Source of the DNA: Lichenicola sp965198655
GTDB taxonomy: Bacteria; Pseudomonadota; Alphaproteobacteria; Acetobacterales; Acetobacteraceae
Reading direction: 5' to 3'
NCBI GenBank assembly: GCA_965198655.1
Contig: OZ240668.1
Coordinates: 2,604,001-2,668,000, forward strand
Length of the DNA stretch: 64,000 nucleotides
Position numbers and translations under genes: made by a program. Each line of letters begins with the position of its first letter. The stretch's first letter is position 1. The notes under the pieces were generated by a model that ran no database searches, had not been told where the DNA came from, and saw only the letters and a list, made by a program, of their open reading frames with translations. This document shows positions 42,772 through 52,671 of this stretch, in pieces.

Positions 42772-44309
42772 GCGTTCAGCCTCAGCCAGTGCCGCCCGTC
42801 CCGAGCCAGCAGCGCGTCCGCGGCGTCGGGACCCGCCCTGCCGGCGGCGTAGGGATGCAGCGCCCCGCCGCCCGCCGCCCAGGCGTCCAGCGCCGGCTGC
42901 ACCACGCTCCACCCCGCCTCGATGTTGTCGGCCCGCTGGAACAGCGTCGCGTCGCCGATCAGGCAGTCGTAGATCAGCGTCTCGTAGCCGGTGCTGGGCC
43001 CTTCCTGGAACCAATCGGCATAGTCGAACTTCATCCGCACGCCGCCGAGCTTGACGGTGGGGCCCGGCATCTTGGCCGAGAACTGCATCGTCACGCCCTC
43101 GCTGGGCTGGATCTGCAGCACCATGATGTTCGGGGTCAGCTTGTCCACCGGGGTTTCGCGGAACAGCGCGTAGGGCGCCTGCTTGAAGTGGATCGCGATC
43201 TCGGTCTTGCGCGTGGTCAGCCGCTTGCCGGTGCGCAAGTAGAACGGCACCCCGGACCAGCGCCAGTTGTCGATCGACAGCTTCAAGGCGACGAAGGTTT
43301 CGGTGCCGGAGTCCGGTGCCACGTCCGGCTCCTCGCGGTAGCCGACCATCGCCCGGCCGGCGATTTGGCCCGCGGCGTACTGGCCGCGCACGACGTCCTG
43401 CGGGGCAAGCTTGTGCACCGCCGCCAGCACCTTGGACTTCTCGTCGCGCACCGCGTCGGCCTCGAACGAGATCGGCGCTTCCATCGCCACCATTGCCAGG
43501 AGCTGCATGATGTGGTTCGGCACCATGTCGCGCAGCGCGCCGGTGTTCTCGTAGAAGCCGCCGCGCTTCTCCACGCCCACCGTTTCGGCCGCGGTGATCT
43601 GCACGTGGTCGATGTTCTGCCGGTTCCACAACGGCTCGAAGAACCCGTTGGAGAAGCGCAACGCCAGGATGTTCTGCACCGTCTCCTTTCCCAGGTAGTG
43701 ATCGATGCGGTAGATCTGGCTTTCGTCGAGCGCGTTGCGCAGGCGGGCGTTCAACGCCCGTGCCGAGGGCAGGTCGAAGCCGAACGGCTTTTCCACCACC
43801 ACGCGACGGAACCTTTCTTCGGTTTCGCTCATCAGCCCGGCCGCTTCCAGCCGATCGACGATGGAGGCGAAGAACCGCGCCGCCACCGCGAGGTAGAACA
43901 CGCAGTTGCCGACGCCGCAGCGACTGGCGAGGGTGCGGTAGGTCTGCTCGTCGTCGAAGCTGCCGCGCAGGAACGAGATGCGCTGGCTCAGCCAGTCCCA
44001 GTCCGCCTCGTGCAGCTCCGTCGCATTGGCGCGGCGCTGCGCCACGAACTGGCGTATGGTGTTGCCGAGCTCCGAACGCAGTTGCTCGCTGTCCAGCTCG
44101 GACCAGTCCAGGGCGATGATCGAGAACGCCTCGTCCAACAGCCCGGCACCGACCAGGTTGTAGATCGCCGGCACCAGCAGTCGCCTGGTCAGGTCGCCGC
44201 CGCCGCCGAAGATCACCAGGGTGCAGGGCGGGCTGCGGCGGGGTGCTCCCTGCAGCCGGTCGTCGTCGTCCGGTGGCGTGCCAGGCTCGAGCTCCAGCGA
44301 CTCCGACAT
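42768..44309 (-). CDS. zwf: Glucose-6-phosphate 1-dehydrogenase
   Basis: 513 aa. Nucleotide-binding FGGGGDLTRRLLVPAIYNL, catalytic RIDHYLGKETVQN and VVVEKPFGFD are all present. Starts the oxidative pentose-phosphate pathway and the Entner-Doudoroff route. It follows gnd by 2 bp and overlaps the HAD gene by 4 bp. Confidence 0.96.
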   Translation of the reverse strand: MSESLELEPGTPPDDDDRLQGAPRRSPPCTLVIFGGGGDLTRRLLVPAIYNLVGAGLLDEAFSIIALDWSELDSEQLRSELGNTIRQFVAQRRANATELHEADWDWLSQRISFLRGSFDDEQTYRTLASRCGVGNCVFYLAVAARFFASIVDRLEAAGLMSETEERFRRVVVEKPFGFDLPSARALNARLRNALDESQIYRIDHYLGKETVQNILALRFSNGFFEPLWNRQNIDHVQITAAETVGVEKRGGFYENTGALRDMVPNHIMQLLAMVAMEAPISFEADAVRDEKSKVLAAVHKLAPQDVVRGQYAAGQIAGRAMVGYREEPDVAPDSGTETFVALKLSIDNWRWSGVPFYLRTGKRLTTRKTEIAIHFKQAPYALFRETPVDKLTPNIMVLQIQPSEGVTMQFSAKMPGPTVKLGGVRMKFDYADWFQEGPSTGYETLIYDCLIGDATLFQRADNIEAGWSVVQPALDAWAAGGGALHPYAAGRAGPDAADALLARDGRHWLRLNA

Positions 44310-44311
44310 GC

Positions 44312-45343
44312 CTATCCCTTCTTGTCCGAGACGTCGCCGCCGTGCTTCCGCTCGACCGAATGCTGCTCGATGTGCCCGCCGAACTGGAACCGCATCGCCG
44401 AAAGCAGCTTCTCACCGAAATTGTTGCCCGACCGGCTGCGGAACCGGGTGAACAGCGCCTGGGACAGCACCGGCACCGGCACCGCCTCCTCGATCGCCGC
44501 CTCGATGGTCCAGCGACCCTCGCCTGAGTCTGCGACCTGGCCGGTGAACTCGGACAGGGTGCCGTCCTTGGCCAACGAGCTGGCGCACAGGTCGAGCAGC
44601 CAGGACGAGATCACGCTGCCACGTCGCCACACCTCTGCGATGTCGCCCATGTTGAGGTCGTAGCGCTCGTTCTCGTGCAGGTCGCCGGAATTCTTGTTGC
44701 GCAGCACGTCGAAGCCTTCGGCGAAGGACTGCATGATCCCGTACTCGATGCCGTTGTGCACCATCTTCACGAAATGGCCGGAGCCGGCGGGGCCGGTGTG
44801 CAGGTAGCCCTGCTCCGCCCTGGCATCGAGGCCCGGCGCGTCGCGTCCGGCGGTACGTTCGACCTCGCCGATCCCGGGCGCCAAGGCCGACAGGATCGGG
44901 TCGAGCCGCTCCACCGCCTGCTTGGCTCCGCCGATCATCATGCAGTAGCCGCGGGCAAGGCCGTACACGCCGCCGGAGGTGCCGACGTCGACGTAATGGA
45001 TGCCGCGCTCGCGCAAGGTGGCGGCGCGCCGGATGTCGTCCTTGTAGTAGCTGTTGCCGCCGTCGATGATGATGTCGTCCGCTTCCATCATCCCGGCCAG
45101 GGTCTCGATCGTTTCCTCGGTGATCTTGCCAGCCGGCAGCATCACCCATACCGCCCGCGGCGCGGACAGCTTGGACACCAGGTCCCTCAGCCCGTCCGCT
45201 TCCTGGCTCCGCTCCGCCCGGCTGTGGATCCGGGACACGACGGCCGGATCGCGGTCGTACAGCACCACGTCGTGCCCGTGCTTCGAAAGCCGGACGGAGA
45301 TGTTGCCGCCCATCCGTCCAAGACCGATGATTCCGAGCTGCAT
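44312..45343 (-). CDS. gnd: 6-phosphogluconate dehydrogenase (decarboxylating, short YqeC/GndA type)
   Basis: 343 aa, the short form. Rossmann GIIGLGRMGGNISVRLSKHG, IDGGNSYYKDD, DVGTSGGVYGLARGYCMMIG and VKMVHNGIEYGIMQ with the catalytic Lys. Short Gnds are often NAD-preferring. ATG 45343 has GAGGAAC upstream. 111 bp after the fusion gene. Confidence 0.95.
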   Translation of the reverse strand: MQLGIIGLGRMGGNISVRLSKHGHDVVLYDRDPAVVSRIHSRAERSQEADGLRDLVSKLSAPRAVWVMLPAGKITEETIETLAGMMEADDIIIDGGNSYYKDDIRRAATLRERGIHYVDVGTSGGVYGLARGYCMMIGGAKQAVERLDPILSALAPGIGEVERTAGRDAPGLDARAEQGYLHTGPAGSGHFVKMVHNGIEYGIMQSFAEGFDVLRNKNSGDLHENERYDLNMGDIAEVWRRGSVISSWLLDLCASSLAKDGTLSEFTGQVADSGEGRWTIEAAIEEAVPVPVLSQALFTRFRSRSGNNFGEKLLSAMRFQFGGHIEQHSVERKHGGDVSDKKG

Positions 45344-45454
45344 GGAAAGTTCCTCGTTCGCGGGGGTGGGCCGGCGGCCCGGTCGGGAAGAAGGAGCTGG
45401 CACGCCCGCTTGAGGGGGGCGTGCCGGCCAGGAAAGCGTCGACGGGAAGCGTCG

Positions 45455-48325
45455 TCAGGCCGCGACCGCCTTGATCGCGGCGCCCAGCCGCTCCAGCGCC
45501 GCGGGCAGGCCGCCTTTTACGTGCACACGTAGCGCGCGCCGGCCCCGCTCGGCCAGCACGTCGAAGTCGCCGCGCGCCTGCGCCGCCTTGACCACGCCGA
45601 AGGTGTATTTCTCGCCCGGCACCGGAAGGTCGGCGCTATCGTCCACGGTGATCTGCAGGAACACGCCGTTGTCCGGACCGCCCTTGTAGGCCTGGCCGGT
45701 GGAGTGCAGGAAACGCGGCCCGAACTCGGCCGCGGTCGCCACGTGCTTGCCGTCGCGGATCGCCAGGCGCGCCTGCTGGATCCAGGCGATGGTCTTCGGG
45801 TCGCGCTCGATGTAGGCCAGCAGCGCCACGTAGTCGCCGGCCTTGGCCCGGGAGAAGTGCGCCTTCAGCACCGTGTCGAGGTCGCCGGTGCCGATCGCCC
45901 GGGCGTTGTCGTCGTCGGCGAAGAAGGAGAAGTCGCCGTCGGTGGCGAACGGCGTTTCCGGCGGCAGCGACCCGCTCGTGTTGTAGGCGTCGGTCAGCTT
46001 TCGCGTCTCGATCTTGCTGGCCTCGACGTCAGGCTGGTTGAACGCGTTGATGCCGATGATGGCGCCGGCGACTGCAGTGGCGAACTCCCAGCGGAAGAAC
46101 TCCTGTGCGATCTGCATCTTCGACGTCAGCGCGATGGTGACCACCGGCTGCCCGGCCTGCTCCAGCGCCCTGATCGCCGCGTCCTGCGCCGCGTCCGGGC
46201 TGTCGGTCAGGCGCAGATAGGCGAACACACGGTCCTCGCCGTAGGAGGAGGAAGCTGCGAGCGTCTCGCCCTCGATCGGGATCAGGCCCTTGCCATCCTT
46301 GCCGGTGGACTCCGCGAGAAGCTGCTCCAGCCAGGCGCCGAGATCGGCGATGCCAGGGGAAGCCGCGATCGTGACCTTGTCACGGCCGTGCTTCGCGGCC
46401 ACGCCGAGGAGGGTGCCAAGCAGCACGCCCGGGTTCTGGTTCGGCGGCGTGCCGGCCGAGCAGGCCTTGGCCAGACGGTCGGCGTTGGACAGGAACTCGT
46501 GCAGGTCGAGGCCGATCGCGGCCGCCGGCACCAGCCCGAAGTTGGACAGAACCGAGTAGCGGCCGCCGATGCCCTTGTCGCCGTGGAAGATGCGCCAGAA
46601 CCCGTCCTGCTTGGCGACCTCCTCCATGTGCGAGCCGGGATCGGTCACCGCGACGAATTGTCGGCCCGCCTTGCCGCCGGTCGCCTGCTGCACCTTGTCG
46701 AAGAAGTACGCCTTGAGGATGTTCGGCTCCAGCGTGCCGCCGGACTTGGAACTGACGATCACCAGCGTCCTGGCTAGGTCGACCTTGTTCTCGAACGTTT
46801 TCACCTGCTGCGGGTCGGTGCTGTCGAGCACGTGCAGCGTGGGGTATTCGGCGCGCTGGCCGAAGGTCTCGGCCAGCACCTCCGGGCCCAGGCTCGACCC
46901 GCCCATGCCGAGCAGCAGCACGTGGCTGAAGCCTTTCGCCTTCACCTCGTCCTGGAACGCGACGAGCTCGTCCATGTGCTCGGTGCGCTCGCCGATGACG
47001 CTGAGCCAGTTGAGCCACTTGTTCTCGTCCTGGCCGGTCCAGACCGCGGCGTCGCCCTGCCACAGCTTGCGCACAGTGCCGGCCTTGCGCCACGCCTCCA
47101 GGCTGGCGGCGACCGCCTCGTCCAGCGCCTTGGGCAGCTTCATCGAGCTCTTGGCGACGGTGTCGCCGGCGAGCTCCGCCTTCTTCGCCGCCACCGCGCC
47201 GAGCAGCGCGTCGAACGAGTCGGCGAACGCGTCCACCCCGTCGCGGACCAGCTTGGTGGTCACGCCGTCGAGGTCCAGGCCGAGCCGCTGCACCTCGGAC
47301 AGCACGGTGCGCGCGCCCTCGACGTCCTCGGTCAGGGCGTCGCGTGGGGTGCCATGGTCGCGGAACGCGTCCATGGTCGCCGGCGGCATGGTGTTGACGG
47401 TCTCGGCGCCGACCAGCTCGTCGCAGTACAGCACGTCGCTGTACGCCTTGTCCTTGACCCCGGTGGAGGCCCAGAGCAGCCGCTGCGGGTTGGCGCCGGC
47501 TGCCTTCAGCCTCTGCCAGCGCGGGCTGGCGCTGACCTCCAGGTAGTGCTGGTAGGCCATCTTGGCGTTGGCGATCGCCACCTTGCCGCGCAGCGACTTC
47601 AGCCTGTCCGCCTCGGCGTCGCCGGCGGCCACCCTCTTGTCGATCTCCTTGTCGATCAGCCCGTCGATGCGGCTGACGAAGAAGCTGGCGACGGAGGCGA
47701 CGTGCGAGATGTCCTCGCCGCGCCCGTGCCGCTCCTCCAGGCCGGAGATGTAGGCCTCGATCACCTTCCTGTACGCATCGAGCGAGAACAGCAGGGTGAC
47801 GTTGATGTTGATCCCTTCGGAGATCACCTGGCGGATCGCCGGCACGCCCGGCTCGGTGCCGGGGATCTTGACCATCAGGTTCGGCTTGCCGACCGCATTC
47901 CACAGCCGGCGCGCCTCCACGATCGTCGCCTCGGTGTCCAGCCCGAGATAGGGCGACACCTCAAGGCTGACATAGCCGTCCAGCCCTTCCGTCTCGTCCC
48001 AGACCGGGCGGAGCACGTCGGCGGCGGCGCGTATGTCGTCGATCGCCATGGTCTCGTAGATTTCCGAGACGTCGGTGTTGCCGGCCTGGACGATCGCCTT
48101 GAACTGGTCGTCGTAGTCGGTGCCGTGCCCCATCGCCTTCTCGAAGATGGCGGGGTTGGAGGTGACGCCCTTGAGGCCGTCCTCGCGCACCAGCTTGGCC
48201 AGGCTGCCGTTCTCGACGAAGGAGCGCTGGATGAAGTCGAGCCATGGCGACTGTCCGAACGTGGCCAGCTCCTGCAACGGGTTTCCGGTCCGTTGCGCAC
48301 CGTCGGGTTTCTGCACGACGTTCAT
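45455..48325 (-). CDS. Bifunctional transaldolase/glucose-6-phosphate isomerase
   Basis: 956 aa. Residues ~1-370 are transaldolase, with TSNPAIFEKAM, the Schiff-base lysine in LMVKIPGTEPG, and ITLLFSLDAY-type INVTLLFSLDAYRKVIEAY. Residues ~400-956 are phosphoglucose isomerase: LGMGGSSLGPEVL, SKSGGTLEPN and a C-terminal EFGPRFLHSTGQAYKGG. This fusion is known from acetic acid bacteria such as Gluconobacter. It links F6P/G6P exchange with the non-oxidative branch. Start 48325 has AAGGAG ~10 nt upstream. Confidence 0.93.
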   Translation of the reverse strand: MNVVQKPDGAQRTGNPLQELATFGQSPWLDFIQRSFVENGSLAKLVREDGLKGVTSNPAIFEKAMGHGTDYDDQFKAIVQAGNTDVSEIYETMAIDDIRAAADVLRPVWDETEGLDGYVSLEVSPYLGLDTEATIVEARRLWNAVGKPNLMVKIPGTEPGVPAIRQVISEGININVTLLFSLDAYRKVIEAYISGLEERHGRGEDISHVASVASFFVSRIDGLIDKEIDKRVAAGDAEADRLKSLRGKVAIANAKMAYQHYLEVSASPRWQRLKAAGANPQRLLWASTGVKDKAYSDVLYCDELVGAETVNTMPPATMDAFRDHGTPRDALTEDVEGARTVLSEVQRLGLDLDGVTTKLVRDGVDAFADSFDALLGAVAAKKAELAGDTVAKSSMKLPKALDEAVAASLEAWRKAGTVRKLWQGDAAVWTGQDENKWLNWLSVIGERTEHMDELVAFQDEVKAKGFSHVLLLGMGGSSLGPEVLAETFGQRAEYPTLHVLDSTDPQQVKTFENKVDLARTLVIVSSKSGGTLEPNILKAYFFDKVQQATGGKAGRQFVAVTDPGSHMEEVAKQDGFWRIFHGDKGIGGRYSVLSNFGLVPAAAIGLDLHEFLSNADRLAKACSAGTPPNQNPGVLLGTLLGVAAKHGRDKVTIAASPGIADLGAWLEQLLAESTGKDGKGLIPIEGETLAASSSYGEDRVFAYLRLTDSPDAAQDAAIRALEQAGQPVVTIALTSKMQIAQEFFRWEFATAVAGAIIGINAFNQPDVEASKIETRKLTDAYNTSGSLPPETPFATDGDFSFFADDDNARAIGTGDLDTVLKAHFSRAKAGDYVALLAYIERDPKTIAWIQQARLAIRDGKHVATAAEFGPRFLHSTGQAYKGGPDNGVFLQITVDDSADLPVPGEKYTFGVVKAAQARGDFDVLAERGRRALRVHVKGGLPAALERLGAAIKAVAA

Positions 48326-48457
48326 GGCATGGGCTCCTTCAAGCGGTTGGTGGAGCGGGCCGGCTCCGAGCCGGTGTCCCGTTGCCCTTCGCCCGTTCCA
48401 CCGGATCAAACCGGCAGAGGCTTTGCGACGCGCGTCGGAGCGCCTGTTCCGTCGCGC

Positions 48458-50575
48458 TTATTCCTTGGCGCCTTGGGCCTGCTCGCGTGCGGTCTGCAGC
48501 ACCTTCTCCGGCGTGAAGCCGAACTTGGTCTGCAGGTCGGCGAGCGGTGCGGAGGCGCCGAAGGTGTGCATGGCGATGATGGCGCCCTTGAACCCGACAT
48601 AGCGGTCCCAGCCGAACGAGGACGCCTGCTCGATCGCCACGCGTCCGGTGACGGCCACCGGCAGCACGCTCTCGCGGTAGGCAGCGTCCTGCTCCTCGAA
48701 CAGGTCGAACGAGGGCATGGATACCACGCGCGCCTTGATCCCCTCGGCGGTGAGCGCCTCGTAGGCGCCAACCGCGAGCGACAGCTCCGAGCCGGTGGCC
48801 ATCAGGATCACCGCAGGCGTGCCTTCGCAGTCGCCCAGCACGTAGGCGCCGCGGGCCAGGCCGGAGGCGGGCGCGTACTTGGTGCGGTCCAGCGTCGGCA
48901 GCGCCTGACGGCTCAGGATCAGCGCCGCCGGCTTTTCCTGCAACGGCACGATCACTCGCCAGGCCTCGGCGACCTCGTTGGCGTCGCCCGGGCGTATGGT
49001 CATGATGCCGGGCGTCGCGCGCAACTGCGCCAACTGCTCGATCGGCTGGTGGGTCGGGCCGTCCTCGCCCACGCCGATGCTGTCATGGGTGAAGATGTAG
49101 ACGACCGGCAGCTCCATGATCGCCGACAGCCGGATCGGTGCCTTCATGTAGTCGGAGAAGATCAGGAACCCCGAGCAGTACGGCCGGATGCCGGACAAGG
49201 CGATGCCGTTGCAGATCGACCCCATCGCGTGCTCGCGCACGCCGAAATGCAGGTTGCGCCCGCCATAATGGCCCGCCTCGAAGCTGCCCGCCCCCTGGAA
49301 GGTAAGGTTGGTCTTGGTGGACGGCGACAGGTCGGCGGCGCCGCCGATCATCCATGGCACGTGCGGCGCGATCGCGTTCAGGATCTTGCCCGAGCTTTCG
49401 CGCGACGCGACGCCCTTCTTGTCGGCATCGAAGCTCGGGATCTCCTTGTCCCAGCCTTTGGGAAGGTGGTGCTGGTTGATCATCTCCAGCTCGGCCGCGA
49501 GTTCCGGATACTCGGTCTTGTAGCGGCCGATCATCTCCAGCCATTCGGCGTTGAGCGTCTCGCCACGCGCGCCGATCCCGGCCTGGAAGTGCTTTGGCAC
49601 CTCGTCCGGCACATAAAAGGTCTTGTCCTCGGGCCAGCCGTAGAACCTCTTGGTGCCTGCGATCTCCTCGTCGCCGAGCGGCTCGCCATGGGCCGCCGCG
49701 GTGCCCTGCTTCTTCGGCGCCCCCCAGGCGATCTTGCTGTGCACCACGATCAGGGTCGGACGACCGCCCTCGGCCCCGTCCTGCGCCCGCGCCGCCTCGA
49801 ACTGCGCCCGGAGCAGGCCGAGATCGTTGGCGTCATGCACCTCCAGCACGTTCCAGCCATAGCCCTCGAACCGGCGGTGCGTGTTCTCGATGAAGGCGAG
49901 GTCGGTGGAGCCCTCGATACTGATCTGGTTGCTGTCATACAGCCAGGTCAGATTGGACAGCTTCAGGTGGCCGGCAATCGACGCCGCCTCGCTGGACACG
50001 CCCTCCATCTGGTCGCCGTCGCCGCTGAAGGTCCAGACATGGTAGTCGAAGATCGGAAACCCGGGCTTGTTGTAGCGGTCGGCGAGCCAGCGCTGCGCCA
50101 TCGCCATGCCGACCGAGTTGCCGCAGCCCTGCCCGAGCGGACCGGTGGTGGTCTCCACGCCGGAGGTGAAGCGGTATTCCGGATGGCCGGGGGTCTTGGA
50201 GGAGAGCTGGCGGAACTGCTTGAGGTCGTCGATCGTCAGCGACGGCTTCGACCGGTCCTCGCCCTCGTTGACCGACTTCACCCCGGCCAGGAAGATCAGC
50301 GAGTACAGCAACATGGAGGCGTGCCCGACCGACAGCACGAAGCGGTCGCGGTTCGGCCAGTTCGGGTCGGCGGGGTTGTAGCGCAGCAACTGGTTCCATA
50401 GCACGTAGGCCGCCGGCGACAGCGACATCGGCGTTCCGGGATGGCCGGACTTCGCCTTCTGCACCGCGTCCATGGCCAGGGTGCGCATCGTGTTGATGCA
50501 GAGCTGGTCGATCGCGGCCGGACCGCCAGAGGACCCGTCCGGTGCACGCGCCAGATCGCGCTCGCCTGAACCCAT
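48458..50575 (-). CDS. tkt: Transketolase
   Basis: 705 aa. MDAVQKAKSGHPGTPMSLSPAA, the thiamine-diphosphate motif FSGDGDQMEGVSSEAASIAG, GPLGQGCGNSVGMAMA, HFGVREHAMG and HDSIGVGEDGPTHQPIEQLA all match transketolase. First gene of the operon, 132 bp ahead of the tal-pgi fusion; the operon promoter should lie in the 298 bp (50576-50873) facing the S10 peptidase gene, where I see no other gene. Confidence 0.95.
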   Translation of the reverse strand: MGSGERDLARAPDGSSGGPAAIDQLCINTMRTLAMDAVQKAKSGHPGTPMSLSPAAYVLWNQLLRYNPADPNWPNRDRFVLSVGHASMLLYSLIFLAGVKSVNEGEDRSKPSLTIDDLKQFRQLSSKTPGHPEYRFTSGVETTTGPLGQGCGNSVGMAMAQRWLADRYNKPGFPIFDYHVWTFSGDGDQMEGVSSEAASIAGHLKLSNLTWLYDSNQISIEGSTDLAFIENTHRRFEGYGWNVLEVHDANDLGLLRAQFEAARAQDGAEGGRPTLIVVHSKIAWGAPKKQGTAAAHGEPLGDEEIAGTKRFYGWPEDKTFYVPDEVPKHFQAGIGARGETLNAEWLEMIGRYKTEYPELAAELEMINQHHLPKGWDKEIPSFDADKKGVASRESSGKILNAIAPHVPWMIGGAADLSPSTKTNLTFQGAGSFEAGHYGGRNLHFGVREHAMGSICNGIALSGIRPYCSGFLIFSDYMKAPIRLSAIMELPVVYIFTHDSIGVGEDGPTHQPIEQLAQLRATPGIMTIRPGDANEVAEAWRVIVPLQEKPAALILSRQALPTLDRTKYAPASGLARGAYVLGDCEGTPAVILMATGSELSLAVGAYEALTAEGIKARVVSMPSFDLFEEQDAAYRESVLPVAVTGRVAIEQASSFGWDRYVGFKGAIIAMHTFGASAPLADLQTKFGFTPEKVLQTAREQAQGAKE

Positions 50576-50873
50576 GGAGAATCCGCCTTCCGTTGTCGTC
50601 ACGCGCGGCCGGACCATGGCCTGAGCCATGTTGCAGCGCAGCGAACCTGCCGGCAAGCCGGCGGTTCCACATTCTCGCCACGCTGCACCCAATCCGGCAC
50701 CTTCGGAACGTCCCAATCCCGTCACGGGTTGCCTCCACCCATCACGAAAGCTCGATCCTCGACTTGGGGGGACGGGCGTTCGGCGGCGTGACGCGGCGGC
50801 CGGCGGGATCTGGCGTCGAGCGTGGTTCGGAACGAATAATCCGGCATTCGCGCCACCTTGCCCGGGAGGTCTC

Positions 50874-52532
50874 ATGAGCCAACACGTCCTGTCCGGCTGC
50901 CGACTGCTCGCGATCTGGATGCTGTCCGTCGCCGGTGCCGGGTCCATCCACGACGCGGTCGCGGCCGGCACGTCATCCGTCGGCGCCAGCGCGGGAACGT
51001 CGTCCATGCTCGGAGGAGCAACGCCCGCAGACTCCGTCACCGCCGGCTCGGTCACCCTCGCGAACGGTCAGGCTGTCGCCTTCACCGCCGTCGCCGGGTT
51101 GCTTCCGGTGGGCGGCACGGACCGCGAGGATGCAAGGTTGGCGTCCGACGCCGGCACGCGGCCGGACCCGACTCTGTCGGCCGGGGCAGGAGATCGGCCG
51201 GCGATGGCGCGCATGTCCTACACCGCCTACTTCGCCAGGCCCGTTGGACCCCATCCCCGGCCGATCCTGTTCATCTACGACGGCGGCCCCGGCTCCTCGA
51301 CCCTGAGCATGCTGATGGAGACCGTCGGGCCGGTGCGCGCGGCGCTGTCAGACCTGCACCACCCGGCCGGCGGGCCATACCGCGTCGAGAACAACCCGGA
51401 CGCGCTGCTGGACGCCGCCGACCTCGTCTTCATCGACGCGCCGGGCACCGGGTATGGCAGCATCGAAGGCCGCGACGCCGCGTCGAGCTTCTACGGCATC
51501 GACCAGGACGCGGCCGCGTTCGACCGCTTCATCCGCCGCTTCCTGACACGCTACGACCGCTGGCAGTCGCCCAAGTACCTGTTCGGCCACAGCTACGGCA
51601 CGGTGCGAAACGCCGCCCTGGCGCGGCAGCTCATCGACGACGACGTGGACCTGAACGGGATCATCTCAATAAGCCAGTACCTGAACTACGACGACTTCAT
51701 CGACGCGGCGCCCTTCAATCCCGGCATCGACAACCCGCTCTTCCTGGCGCTGCCGACCTACGCGGCGATCGCGTGGTATCACGACCGGGTGCCGGACCGG
51801 CCTGCCACGCTGGAGCCATGGATCCACGAGGTGGAGGGCTACGCGCTGGGGGAGTACGCCGACGCGCTGCTCGCCGGCGCCGACCTGTCCCCGGATCGGA
51901 AGCAGTCGGTCGCGGCGCGGCTCGCGCGCTACACCGGCATACCGGCCGCGACCTGGCTGAAGGCCGACCTGCGTCTCCCCGCATCCGCGTTCGAGAAGAT
52001 CCTGCTGGAAGACGGGGCGCAGACGGTCGGCCGGCTCGACGCGCGCTACCACGGCCCCGCGCTGGATCCGATGGCCGCCACGGCGGAGTACGACCCGTTC
52101 TCGACCTCGATCAGCTCGGCGATCACTGCGGCGATGCACGGCTACGCGCACGACACGCTCCGGTTCGGCGACGGGCTCGCCTTCCAGCCCTATGCCGACG
52201 TTCCGGACCTGAAATGGGATACCTACCACGCGACCCCGGGCAAGCCGTGGATCGGCTTCTACAACGTGATGCCGGACCTGGCCGAAACGATGAAGCGGAA
52301 CCCGGCCATGCACGTCCTGGTCATGGGCGGCTACTACGACCTGAGCACCACCTATCTCGCCACGATCTACGAGATGAGGCACCTGCCGATCCCGCCCTCG
52401 CTGCAAGGCAACATCGAGTACCGGTTCTTCCCCACCGGGCACGAGGCCTACGTCAACGACGACGCCCGGCGCGCGATGCATGACCGCATGGCACGGTTCA
52501 TCGCGGCGAGCAGCGGCGACGCCGGTAGGTGA
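50874..52532 (+). CDS. Secreted serine carboxypeptidase (S10 family)
   Basis: 552 aa. Signal peptide MSQHVLSGCRLLAIWMLSVA to AVAAG. S10 features: PILFIYDGGPGSSTL, VFIDAPGTGYGS, nucleophile FGHSYGT, the late Asp in VMGGYYDLSTTYL and the His in TGHEAYVND. Probably a periplasmic or extracellular peptidase. ATG 50874 has GGGAGG upstream. Tandem stops TGA TAA precede repeat copy 7. Divergent from tkt. Confidence 0.86.
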   Translation: MSQHVLSGCRLLAIWMLSVAGAGSIHDAVAAGTSSVGASAGTSSMLGGATPADSVTAGSVTLANGQAVAFTAVAGLLPVGGTDREDARLASDAGTRPDPTLSAGAGDRPAMARMSYTAYFARPVGPHPRPILFIYDGGPGSSTLSMLMETVGPVRAALSDLHHPAGGPYRVENNPDALLDAADLVFIDAPGTGYGSIEGRDAASSFYGIDQDAAAFDRFIRRFLTRYDRWQSPKYLFGHSYGTVRNAALARQLIDDDVDLNGIISISQYLNYDDFIDAAPFNPGIDNPLFLALPTYAAIAWYHDRVPDRPATLEPWIHEVEGYALGEYADALLAGADLSPDRKQSVAARLARYTGIPAATWLKADLRLPASAFEKILLEDGAQTVGRLDARYHGPALDPMAATAEYDPFSTSISSAITAAMHGYAHDTLRFGDGLAFQPYADVPDLKWDTYHATPGKPWIGFYNVMPDLAETMKRNPAMHVLVMGGYYDLSTTYLATIYEMRHLPIPPSLQGNIEYRFFPTGHEAYVNDDARRAMHDRMARFIAASSGDAGR

Positions 52533-52534
52533 TA

Positions 52535-52651
52535 AGGCCAGGGGCGTTGCCCCTGGACCCCATGAAGGGCAGAGCCCTTCAAACCCGATTCCTAAGAAAT
52601 AGGGGTCTGGAGCCTCCGGCCCCAGCGGGTCCAGGACAGAGCCCTGGCCTT
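52535..52651 (+). repeat. Four-hairpin repeat, copy 7
   Basis: Four hairpins in forward order starting 3 bp after the S10 stop and ending 21 bp before the RND gene's stop; the genes converge. Outer terminal repeats are not recognisable; the tail (TAGCTCCTGG) is diverged. Confidence 0.84.
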
Positions 52652-52671
52652 AGCTCCTGGCATACAAGTTT

